Below the pieces are notes generated by a model. That model saw only the letters and a list, made by a program, of their open reading frames with translations, searched no databases and was not told the DNA's origin. The translations under genes and the position numbers were made by a program. From assembly GCF_006974145.1 (NCBI RefSeq), contig NZ_CP039456.1, forward strand, positions 1,084,001 to 1,148,000: 64,000 nucleotides of DNA. Reading direction: 5' to 3'. Positions 8,551-16,179 of the stretch are shown in pieces. Numbering within the stretch: the first letter of the stretch is position 1; every line of letters starts with the position of its first letter. Source of the DNA: Changchengzhania lutea (GTDB lineage: Bacteria > Bacteroidota > Bacteroidia > Flavobacteriales > Flavobacteriaceae).

Positions 8551-8904
8551 TTACGCGCCGTAATAAAATTTTTCTTTGATTATTTTTCCGTCTTTCCAGT
8601 CTTGTACTGCAACTTGAGTGTAGTTTTTTACGCCCCAATCCTTATGGGTGTAATCAAAATGCCATTCTACCATTGTTGTGTTTTCACCAATGGTAACTTT
8701 TAAGGGTTGAGCGCCTCTAAATTCTGTTATAGCTCCAAAGAAATCATCTTCACGTTTTCTGTTGGCTTTCTTTCCTTCAATAATAGGATTGTCATTTTCC
8801 TGCATAACCACATCGTCATGGTAGAATTGATCAAAAGCTTCTAAAGCTTTTCCTTGAAGAATCATGTCGTTAATCGTACTAATTTTTTCTAATAATGTAT
8901 TCAT
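8551..8904 (-). CDS. NTF2-like/SnoaL-type small protein
   Basis: This cytosolic 117-residue protein has the cone-shaped NTF2-like fold pattern: an N-terminal helix (ALEAFDQFYHDDVVMQENDNP), a middle EFRGAQPLKVTIGENTTMVEWHFDY and a C-terminal VQDWKDGKIIKEKFYY strand pair. Family members are enzymes or binding proteins for small hydrophobic molecules. The exact activity cannot be read from sequence. It lies between the Crp/Fnr regulator and the YceI gene on the same strand and could be cotranscribed with the latter. Confidence 0.8.
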   Translation of the reverse strand: MNTLLEKISTINDMILQGKALEAFDQFYHDDVVMQENDNPIIEGKKANRKREDDFFGAITEFRGAQPLKVTIGENTTMVEWHFDYTHKDWGVKNYTQVAVQDWKDGKIIKEKFYYGA

Positions 8905-8999
8905 CTTATTTGTTTTAAATATTATGGTACAAATGTCCCAAATATTAAAACCTTAGAAAATGAAGTAGATTATGAAATGATGTTAAACTAGATTAACAA

Positions 9000-9590
9000 C
9001 TATTGATTTTGAATGATTTGACTTTTGATTTTACTTAAAAACTCTTTAGTAATACCTAAATATGAAGCAATCATATATTGAGGTACACGTCGTTCTATTT
9101 TAGGATAGGTATTCTTAAAAATTTGGTAGCGCTGTTTTGCAGTAAGGCTAAAATTTCTGATAATACGTTTTTGCGAAGCTGCGTAGGCACGTTCTACAAT
9201 TTTTCTAAAAAGACGTTCCAGTTTAGGTATTTCTGTATATAGTTCTTCAAGGTTACTATAAGTAAATTGAATAAGCTGAGTGTTTTCTATACATTGAATA
9301 TTAAAATCGGCAGGTGTTTGCGTAATAAAACTTCCTAAATCGGATGTCCACCAATCTTCAATCGAGAACATTACAATATGCTCTTGACCATCTAAATCCA
9401 CATAGAATGTTTTAGTACAACCAGAAATAATAAAATTGACACTTTTACAGATATCTCCTTGTTGCGATATGTATTGGTCTTTGAGGTAGTTTCTGTGAAC
9501 TATTTTAGAAAGCAGAATGGCTTCTTCTTCAACGGTTAAGCTGATATATTTATTTATATAATCTAAAAAAGGCTGATAATTAATTTGCAT
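9000..9590 (-). CDS. Crp/Fnr family transcriptional regulator
   Basis: The 196-residue protein has a cyclic-nucleotide-binding-like domain at about residues 20-115 (QGDICKSVNFIISGCTKTFY ... FSIEDWW) and a C-terminal helix-turn-helix (RRVPQYMIASYLGITKEFLSKIKSQI). The short cNMP pocket lacks an obvious conserved Arg-Ser phosphate cassette and there is no Fnr-type cysteine cluster, so it belongs to the large Bacteroidetes group with unknown ligand. These regulators usually act on neighbouring genes, here the NTF2-like and YceI genes downstream. Confidence 0.85.
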   Translation of the reverse strand: MQINYQPFLDYINKYISLTVEEEAILLSKIVHRNYLKDQYISQQGDICKSVNFIISGCTKTFYVDLDGQEHIVMFSIEDWWTSDLGSFITQTPADFNIQCIENTQLIQFTYSNLEELYTEIPKLERLFRKIVERAYAASQKRIIRNFSLTAKQRYQIFKNTYPKIERRVPQYMIASYLGITKEFLSKIKSQIIQNQ

Positions 9591-9627
9591 CTTCTGCTTG
9601 CGTTTTAATTCTATTTTGGCACATAAT

Positions 9628-9901
9628 TTAAGGTTTTATTCTGGATTTTAACAATGTGGTCAAAAGTCCATAAACCAATAGTATAAATGAAACTCCAAAT
9701 CCTAAAACGCCAATATTAACTCCTAAGAGTGTTTTTTCGGTTCCATCTAAATATTTCATTGAGCCTCCATAGGAATTCTGCAATACAAATGCTAATAAAA
9801 ATCCTCCTGTTATGAGTAAACTTAAAATTGTACTAATTTTTGTTTGTGTTACAGGAAATTGTAATTAAACATGAAAGCAGTAATAATGTTATTTTATTCA
9901 T
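9628..9901 (-). pseudogene. Frameshifted small membrane protein gene
   Basis: An ATG at 9901 opens a lipoprotein-like leader (MNKITLLLLSCLITISCN) that stops at TAG 9833-9835. Shifting one frame at the run of five A's just before continues as ISTILSLLITGGFLLAF, a loop, then LGVNIGVLGFGVSFILLVYG, and ends with TAA at 9628. This gives two predicted membrane helices. The two parts may be one gene broken by a single-base change, or an unrelated leader and tail. The family is not recognised. It is on the same strand as its neighbours. Confidence 0.4.
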
Positions 9902-9928
9902 TCTGACTTTAATTAGTGGTAACAGATT

Positions 9929-10273
9929 TTAAACCATAGATTTATTACAATAGGTTGCTTTTTCAAAATCTCTTATATTCATTGAAATAATCGGAACATT
10001 TGGAAACATTAATTTCAGTTCTTTTATAATTGATTTTGAAAGCATCGCTTTTTGATTAGTAGTTCTTCCTTCCATAATATTTGCAAATATGTGAATAAAA
10101 TCATCCTTAGTATTTCCAATATTATAATGCTCAAAAGGGTTGATTCTCACCTTAATATCTCCTTTATCAAAAAGCTGACTAGAGTCTGCAGTATCATAGA
10201 CTTTCTGCATAATCTCACGAGGTGTTTTTAAGCTCATGATTTGTTCTGAACAATCAATTACAAAATGTGGCAT
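9929..10273 (-). CDS. 5-carboxymethyl-2-hydroxymuconate isomerase-like tautomerase
   Basis: The 114-residue protein begins MPHFVIDCSEQI. The Pro directly after Met is the catalytic base of the tautomerase superfamily, and the MPHFVIDCS start, NIMEGRT and length fit the CHMI (HpaF/HpcD) subgroup. Those enzymes isomerise 5-carboxymethyl-2-hydroxymuconate in homoprotocatechuate degradation. No other gene of that pathway is nearby, so the physiological substrate may differ. It lies downstream of the broken hydrolase gene in the minus-strand run that starts at 13113. Confidence 0.8.
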   Translation of the reverse strand: MPHFVIDCSEQIMSLKTPREIMQKVYDTADSSQLFDKGDIKVRINPFEHYNIGNTKDDFIHIFANIMEGRTTNQKAMLSKSIIKELKLMFPNVPIISMNIRDFEKATYCNKSMV

Positions 10274-10329
10274 AGTGTTGTTTTATTGGTTATTAGTTTG
10301 ATTAGTTTTAATCCAAGTTTTGATTTTGG

Positions 10330-11323
10330 TCATAGCGTCTTCATTGTGCTAATTCCATTATGAGTTTCTCCTTCAACGATATAATGATCTCCTTTCGAAT
10401 AAGAATTGATTGCAACAGCATATTCTTCAGCTATAAACGCTTCGTCTTTGCTTCCTGTCAATACCAACAAGGGTTTACTTACAGATTGTAATGCTTTCTT
10501 ATAATCCACTGGAAAACTTGCCTGCATACTTCTATAAGAATACGATCGTATTGGCATTTGCTCTGGTGAATTGTAAAACACGACATGCATTGAGTCATAA
10601 GTATGAATACCAAATTCATTCAGCATTTTTAATCCTAAACCTCTTGTTAGATGTGTTTTTATAAAATTACTCTTTAAATTTAAATCTTGACTTGTTGTTG
10701 GCGCATTATTACCAAGGTTTGGTGTAAACAATAAATAAGCATCTACGTTGGTTTCTGGAAAGGTTTCAGCATGTTTTAGCACTATACCTTCACCCATTGA
10801 ATGTCCAGCAAGAATAATGGTTTCATTTGGTCTGTCTTTTTTTTATGTTTGAAATGATATCATCCAAATCTTCTGCGTATTGATTAAGCGTAGTGACGTC
10901 ACCAGGAGCTCCACCTGATTGTCCATGACCTCTTAAATCCAAAGCAATAACATTGGCTTGAGTAGCTTCTCGCAATAATCCAGACATTTTATTATAAGTA
11001 AAACTCGTCGCCAAAGTGCCATGCAGTAATAAAATTGTTCTTTTGGAATCATGCATGTAGTTTTGTCCATGAATTTGAACACCATCTCGCATTTTAAATG
11101 AAACTACTTCTGATGAATATGGCTGATCAAAACCCATATCTTCAATGCTTTTTTGTGTGATTTCTGGTAAAAAAGGTTTTTCGAATTCAGGTTCTGGATA
11201 CTGAATCATTTTTAAGGCTTCAGTTAAAACTCTTATGCTATCTGAATGCGTTTGTGATGTTAGTTTAGTACTAGTGAGTATAAAAATCACGAGAGCTATT
11301 ACTAATCTTATTAGATGTATCAT
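10330..11323 (-). pseudogene. Alpha/beta hydrolase gene split by a one-base frameshift at an A8 run
   Basis: The first part (11323-10823) encodes a signal peptide (MIHLIRLVIALVIFILTS) and the front of an alpha/beta hydrolase: LLLHGTLATSF (oxyanion region) and ALDLRGHGQSGG. It stops after IKKRQTK. Removing one A from the run of eight at about 10843-10850 restores IKKDRPNETIILAGHSMGEG, giving the nucleophile Ser in GHSMG, then the acid in GSKDEAF and the His in GETHNG (10797-10330). All three catalytic residues survive, so the gene may be recently broken, mis-sequenced, or expressed by slippage. The exported hydrolase has no assignable substrate. Confidence 0.8.
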
Positions 11324-11367
11324 AATTATTTATTAAATATTCGTTTTTTGATTTATGTGTTTTTGAT

Positions 11368-12192
11368 TTATGAATTCCAAATACCAGTTGCAGCTGTTTC
11401 TTTTATATATTCAGAAATGTCCTTTGGTTTTCTGCCTAATACGTGCTCAATGTCGTTAGTGATTTCTGAGTTATTAGGGTTGCCAAGAACTTCAGTAAAC
11501 AAGTATTCGACAAGCCAAATAAAATCATCTGGTACCTCTTGTTGTTTCATCATATTGGTATAAGCAGAAATGGCAATTGGTGTAAATGCTATGTCTCTTC
11601 CTGTTGTTTCTGAAATTTCATTAATCACCTCTTTAAAAGTCAGTGACCTTGATCCAGTTAATTGATAAATTTTACTGTTATGCTTATCATTTAAAAGTGC
11701 TTCTACAGCTACATCTGAAATATCTTCGGTATCCACATAAGGAACTTTTATATCTGCTTGAGGAAGTGCTACAAACCCTTCTAGTATTGGTTCTAAAAAG
11801 AAACTTTCACTAAAATTTTGATTAAACCAACTTGCTCTTATTATAGTATAATCAATTCCCGAATGAATAATAACTTGTTCACACAGTTCAGCTTCTCTTT
11901 CACCTTTACCTGATAACAATACTATTTTTTTAATATTAGCATTTTTTGCTTGCTTGGTTAATGCTTCTATTGCATTTAAAGCACCTGGAACTGCTAAGTC
12001 AGGTTGAAACGTGATGTATACCTTATCCATTCCTTGTAAAGCTAGTGACCAATATTCTGGTTTGTGCCAATCAAATGCTGGTGAGCCCGAACGTGAACCA
12101 ACTCTAACAAGGTGTCCGTTTTTTGATAATTTATGCGCTACTTTACGGCCAGTTTTTCCTGTACCTCCGATGACTAAAATGTTTTCTTTCAT
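11368..12192 (-). CDS. NmrA-like NAD(P)-binding atypical SDR protein
   Basis: The 274-residue protein starts with the Rossmann dinucleotide motif ILVIGGTGKTGRKVA and lacks the YxxxK catalytic pair, as in NmrA/TMR-like atypical short-chain dehydrogenases. The C-terminal half (YQLTGSRSLTFKEVINEISETTGR) carries the substrate cap seen in NAD(P)H-binding quinone reductase-like and redox-sensing members. It follows the DUF1772 gene by 20 bp and is in one minus-strand run regulated presumably by the AraC gene at 13233. Role in redox stress is inferred from the family. Confidence 0.85.
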   Translation of the reverse strand: MKENILVIGGTGKTGRKVAHKLSKNGHLVRVGSRSGSPAFDWHKPEYWSLALQGMDKVYITFQPDLAVPGALNAIEALTKQAKNANIKKIVLLSGKGEREAELCEQVIIHSGIDYTIIRASWFNQNFSESFFLEPILEGFVALPQADIKVPYVDTEDISDVAVEALLNDKHNSKIYQLTGSRSLTFKEVINEISETTGRDIAFTPIAISAYTNMMKQQEVPDDFIWLVEYLFTEVLGNPNNSEITNDIEHVLGRKPKDISEYIKETAATGIWNS

Positions 12193-12212
12193 AATTGTAT
12201 TATATTTTTTGA

Positions 12213-12707
12213 TTATTTTTTAATTAAAATGGTCATTAATAGTAATAGAAATGACATAGAAGAACTAAGTGTTCTAATGTGGTGTAATTGATTCCATTTA
12301 TTTTCAAAACCAGCACGCAGATCTTTTAATGCGCCTTCACTAGCAGAAGTTAATTCTGTATTATTTAAAATTTCGTTCAGAGGTACATTTCCAAAAATAG
12401 TAACAAGCGCTACACCAAAAACATAAAGTATAGTTGCTATAACTAAAAGCCATATGATGTTGTTAGAAGCCGATTTAAAAAAGTATAGATTAATAAGGTT
12501 TATAAATACAGGTCCGAAGAACACCACAAAGAATGTTGGATTTAAGATGGTTCTATTCATTTGTTGAAAAGCACTTAAATAACCAAAATCGTCTAGTCTC
12601 GATATTCCTGTTGTTACTGTATTACTCCATGTAAAGCATAATCCTGCAGATAAACCTGTAAATAATATGAGAATAATAAATACGATATTTTGAACCGTTA
12701 TTTCCAT
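12213..12707 (-). CDS. DUF1772 (anthrone oxygenase-like) membrane protein
   Basis: The 164-residue protein has four predicted membrane helices: residues about 7-26, 53-75, 80-105 and 145-162. The family pattern is LSAGLCFTWSNTVTTGISRL near the N-terminus and FQQMNRTILNPTFF at the second helix. DUF1772 is related to the anthrone oxygenases of polyketide pathways, but most bacterial members are uncharacterised. It lies 4 bp after the DUF5367 gene and 20 bp before the NmrA-like gene, so the three are very likely cotranscribed. Confidence 0.82.
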   Translation of the reverse strand: MEITVQNIVFIILILFTGLSAGLCFTWSNTVTTGISRLDDFGYLSAFQQMNRTILNPTFFVVFFGPVFINLINLYFFKSASNNIIWLLVIATILYVFGVALVTIFGNVPLNEILNNTELTSASEGALKDLRAGFENKWNQLHHIRTLSSSMSFLLLLMTILIKK

Positions 12708-12711
12708 CGTG

Positions 12712-13113
12712 TTATTTCTTTACTGCGTTTAACTTAGAATAGACTTTTGCATAATAATAAAGTGCTGCAACCAATAGAAATTCAAATGCTATAATCCAAA
12801 ATGCAGGTGCCGTAAAAAAACTATAATGACTTCCTCCATTGGGAATTTCAAATAATGGAACTGTAATTAAAGCATCTAAAGCAACACTTGTAAGCAACAT
12901 GGTTTGCCCAACCTTTACACCATGTGTTTGATAATCTTTCTTGTAGTAATAATGGCAGCCTAGCCATACTAATGGCATTACAGTAATAAAGAGCACTGTG
13001 TTTGCTTGTGTTGTAGCGTCCTCTAATATGGTTACATAATAAGAGAGTGAATAAAAAAGAACAGCTATTATCCAAATAACTACTCCTGTTAAAACTGCGC
13101 GTTTAGTTTTCAT
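12712..13113 (-). CDS. DUF5367 family membrane protein
   Basis: The 133-residue protein is almost entirely membrane helices: four are predicted at about residues 7-28, 37-56, 71-90 and 102-124. The start KTKRAVLTGVVIWI and the internal FEIPNGGSHYSFFTAPAFW fit DUF5367. No enzymatic motif is visible. It is the first gene of the minus-strand run continuing to 9929, with 119 bp between it and the AraC regulator upstream. A role in membrane stress or small-molecule transport would be a guess. Confidence 0.72.
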   Translation of the reverse strand: MKTKRAVLTGVVIWIIAVLFYSLSYYVTILEDATTQANTVLFITVMPLVWLGCHYYYKKDYQTHGVKVGQTMLLTSVALDALITVPLFEIPNGGSHYSFFTAPAFWIIAFEFLLVAALYYYAKVYSKLNAVKK

Positions 13114-13232
13114 GTCTTTATAAGTTTTTAATTATAAGACAAATTTATCCTGACATTAGAAGAGTAACTTATTTGAAAAGGATTATGATTTGTTTGAAAA
13201 GTAGAACGTACTATATTTGGACGATGACTTAA

Positions 13233-14120
13233 TTATTTTATTTGGCTAGGTCTATACCCAAACTTTTTCTCAAAGGCATTAGAAAATGAACTCAAGCTTT
13301 CATAACCAACATGCCATGCGGCTTCTTGAACAGTAGACTTCTGATTCCGAATCATTTTATGAGCCAATGTAAGGCGCTCATTTTGTAAATACTTAAATAC
13401 TGGAACACCAAAAAACGCTTTAAAGCCTTTCTTTAGTTTAAAAGTATTTAATCCTATCTGCTTAGAAATTTCACTTAATGATGGTGGATTATCGATATGC
13501 TTTAGCAAAATCTCCTTAGCCAAATTAAGTTTTTCACGTTCAGGAGTTTTTATACGATCCGTTTTTAAAATTGCCAATTGTCCGAAAAAATGAGAGAGCA
13601 AGGCTGTTATTTGACTTCTAAAAAACATCATTTTTGTCTTACCTTCGTACTTGATATTAAATAACGAGTCCACAATAGACTGCATTTCGGGAGTCATAAT
13701 AAAACTAGGGCCTTCTACATAATGATCTATAGGATTAACCAACTGATTAAGCATTTCTCCAAATAACTCTCCTTCTTGATTAGGAAGGTCTTCTATAGCT
13801 TTTGCCGAAGTAGCTATTACCAAACATTCCAATGGTTTTGAAGCAGAAACAGAATGTATAAACTCTACCTTTTCATCTGCATAAAATGATAATGCTAGAC
13901 CTTTAGTATGATTAAAGCCCTTTTCTTTATTCACATATTGAACAGTTAAATCTACATTTCCTGAACCATAGAACGCTACTGCAATAATTGGTTCATCAAA
14001 AAAACAAGAGTCTACGGTTGGCTCATTTACTTTAGCTTCTTCAACCAAAATGGTAAAATCATTTATGTCTATAATATCTCTTGTCATATCAGGTATTGTA
14101 AATTTAAGAAATATCAACAA
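13233..14120 (-). CDS. AraC family transcriptional regulator
   Basis: The product is 295 residues from the first ATG (14120), or 284 from the ATG at 14087 (MTRDIIDINDF), which may be the true start. The C-terminal 100 residues hold the two AraC HTH motifs: LSEISKQIGLNTFKLKKGFK and VQEAAWHVGYESLSSFSNAF, ending KKFGYRPSQ. The N-terminal half is a ligand-sensing region of the type seen in YesN/PchR-like regulators. It precedes the DUF5367-DUF1772-NmrA run on the same strand and probably controls it. Confidence 0.9.
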   Translation of the reverse strand: MLIFLKFTIPDMTRDIIDINDFTILVEEAKVNEPTVDSCFFDEPIIAVAFYGSGNVDLTVQYVNKEKGFNHTKGLALSFYADEKVEFIHSVSASKPLECLVIATSAKAIEDLPNQEGELFGEMLNQLVNPIDHYVEGPSFIMTPEMQSIVDSLFNIKYEGKTKMMFFRSQITALLSHFFGQLAILKTDRIKTPEREKLNLAKEILLKHIDNPPSLSEISKQIGLNTFKLKKGFKAFFGVPVFKYLQNERLTLAHKMIRNQKSTVQEAAWHVGYESLSSFSNAFEKKFGYRPSQIK

Positions 14121-14170
14121 GATATTTTTTAGATTGTATGTATTATTTTACTGATAGCTTAATGTTTAAT

Positions 14171-15040
14171 CCATTCCACACACATTTTATCCCACTCCTC
14201 TACCCTTACATAAAAAGAGCGTTCCATTAACATTGTAGAGAAAAATTGTAGAAGAAAAAAATAAAGAAAATGATGTAATAAACTTGAGCTTTTAACCAAA
14301 GCTCAAGTTACATAACGCGGTACATTATAGTACATTTTATAAATAGGTTTGCCCAGTGGGTGAAGCTATTTATAACACAGATGGCGCGCTGGCGAAATTA
14401 TGATGTTTAGTACATATCATTCTATTTATAAAAAATAAGCTATAATGTAATATTATGTAAAATATTCCAGAAGCATTCGTTTTCAGTAGAATAATTGGAA
14501 CTTGGATCATTAAAAATTCGTGTTTTTATTTATCGTTTAATTTTAATATTCTGTACAATCCTTCAACATTTTTTAAATACGCGATTCTCAAGAAACTTTA
14601 GAACTATAAATTTGTAGCTATAATTTGACGTTATGTAAAATATCCGCTGCCAACGTTTATTGTTTTTATAAATTCAAATTGTTTATTGCAATTTAATTAT
14701 AACACAATTTCCAGCCGCTTGCCAGCGCATTATAAAAGCTTAACTTTTTGCTATGTTTTAAAAATCGCGTATTCGACAAATGTACATCAAAAAAAATTTT
14801 AAGCGATTCTCGTCAACTTGCCACAAGAGTATAAAATTTAAGAAAAATAAATTTCTATACACTTGTTATATGTAGAATTTCAATTAATCTTTTTTTAAAA
14901 TATTCTAATCTTTTTTTCTTGATAAAAAAAGAAACAAAAAAATCAAGTTAGGTATTTTAAAAATTGATACTCAATCAATTCTTTAAAATAGTATATAATT
15001 TTGGAAACAATTACGGCTCATTATGCTATATTTTAGACAA
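14171..15040. repeat. Non-coding dispersed repeat R2, the most complete copy
   Basis: The 1.2 kb between 14121 and 15299 contains no convincing gene. Its left part (CCATTCCACACACATT, CTCCTCTACCC) matches R3 and R4. It then has a perfect 12-bp stem AACTTGAGCTTT/AAAGCTCAAGTT (14281-14309) and GTAC-ATTATA-GTAC (14320-14333). From about 14430 it matches R1 over some 600 bp, including two TTATGTAAAATA motifs, the CTTGCCAGCGC segment and the AATTACGGCTC tail. All four copies share one orientation. Confidence 0.75.
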
Positions 15041-15263
15041 TTTATCGTTAAGAAAATGTACCAAAGTACATTTTTAGATAAATACAATTTGAAGCAGCCT
15101 TTTAGTAAAGTGTTGTATCCAAATACAATCATCCTCAGGATAATCGTATTCGTATAGCCTAAAATATGCACGCTCCACTCACCCTATTGTTTTACCAAAA
15201 TTTCATGACCCCGTTTAAGATTTAAGCATAAATAATTAAATCTTAAATAATAAAAATGATTAG

Positions 15264-15300
15264 AATTTAAAAAGGTCGATAAATTAATCGCCCTTTTTTT
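15264..15300 (-). terminator. Intrinsic terminator of the GH13-GH31-PhyH operon
   Basis: On the minus strand GGGCGAT and ATCGACC form a stem with one mismatch around TAATTT, followed by five U's. It begins at the stop codon of the last gene of the operon. Confidence 0.6.
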
Positions 15301-16160
15301 TATTTTATTATTTCATCCCAATTTACTTTATCATTATGAGAATGTGTAAATCCTATAGCTCTTTCTTCTGCTATAGTATCAACATCTCTAAATGCCATAA
15401 CATACGTTTTTCTCCAATCTTTTGATTTATTTCCACCAGAGCCATGAATAATTCTTTCATCATGAATTGTAATACTACCTCTTTTTACCGGCAGGTAGCT
15501 AATTTTATCTGACTTTTTTTCATCTATAACAAGTGTGTGAGTTTCATCTCTGTTAACGTTTTCAGATTCATTATCGCCATTAAATGGTTTAGGCATATGT
15601 TTACGTAGTTCTGGTTCATTGTTTGTACCTGGAATTACTTGTAAGCATCCATTAATTAAATCTGAATCACTTAATGCTAAAGAAAATGTTGCTGTCCATG
15701 TTTTTTTTGTTTTTGGCCAATATCCTAAATCTTGATGCATTGCAAATTCAGCACCAGCTTTAGTTGGTTTTTTAGCAAGAAACTGTTCGTAATCTATTGC
15801 TGCTTTTCCATTTATATAAAGCTGATCTACAATATTTTGTGCTATTTTATAGTAAATATTATCAACCAATTCTGAACAATATTTACTTGGAAGCATTGCA
15901 TTTACTAATTGAAAATCTTCAACTGGTGTGCCGTAAGGTTGAGACATATCACAAAAATCTCTTCCCATTTTATCCTTTTCATTACCATTTACAAAATGAT
16001 CAAACCAAGGATCTATGGTTTTCATTTCTTCATCTGTTAGAACATCATTAAGTACAATATAACCTAGTTCGTGATATTGTTTGATTTCTTTTTCGGTTAT
16101 CAAATATTGATTTCCTTCTCTTCTGTGTTTTCTTGAATCTGAATTCGTTATTCTATCCAT
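15300..16160 (-). CDS. Phytanoyl-CoA dioxygenase (PhyH) family oxygenase
   Basis: The 286-residue protein is a non-haem Fe(II)/2-oxoglutarate oxygenase of the PhyH family. The iron ligands are visible: H142 and D144 in AMHQDLGYW and H239 in ERIIHGSGG. An Arg ten residues later (DWRKTY) is placed to bind 2-oxoglutarate. PhyH members hydroxylate small molecules such as fatty acyl-CoA, ectoine or natural products. There is no signal peptide. It is the third gene of an operon with GH31 and GH13 glycosidases (19 bp after GH31), which suggests it acts on an aglycone or small sugar-linked product. That is inference. Confidence 0.87.
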   Translation of the reverse strand: MDRITNSDSRKHRREGNQYLITEKEIKQYHELGYIVLNDVLTDEEMKTIDPWFDHFVNGNEKDKMGRDFCDMSQPYGTPVEDFQLVNAMLPSKYCSELVDNIYYKIAQNIVDQLYINGKAAIDYEQFLAKKPTKAGAEFAMHQDLGYWPKTKKTWTATFSLALSDSDLINGCLQVIPGTNNEPELRKHMPKPFNGDNESENVNRDETHTLVIDEKKSDKISYLPVKRGSITIHDERIIHGSGGNKSKDWRKTYVMAFRDVDTIAEERAIGFTHSHNDKVNWDEIIK

Positions 16161-16179
16161 TTGTTTAAAATTTAAAAGG

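Noticed and set aside
14983-15171. Minus-strand frame of 62 residues inside repeat R2
   Set aside because: R1 contains the homologous DNA without a matching open frame, and composition is that of AT-rich non-coding sequence.
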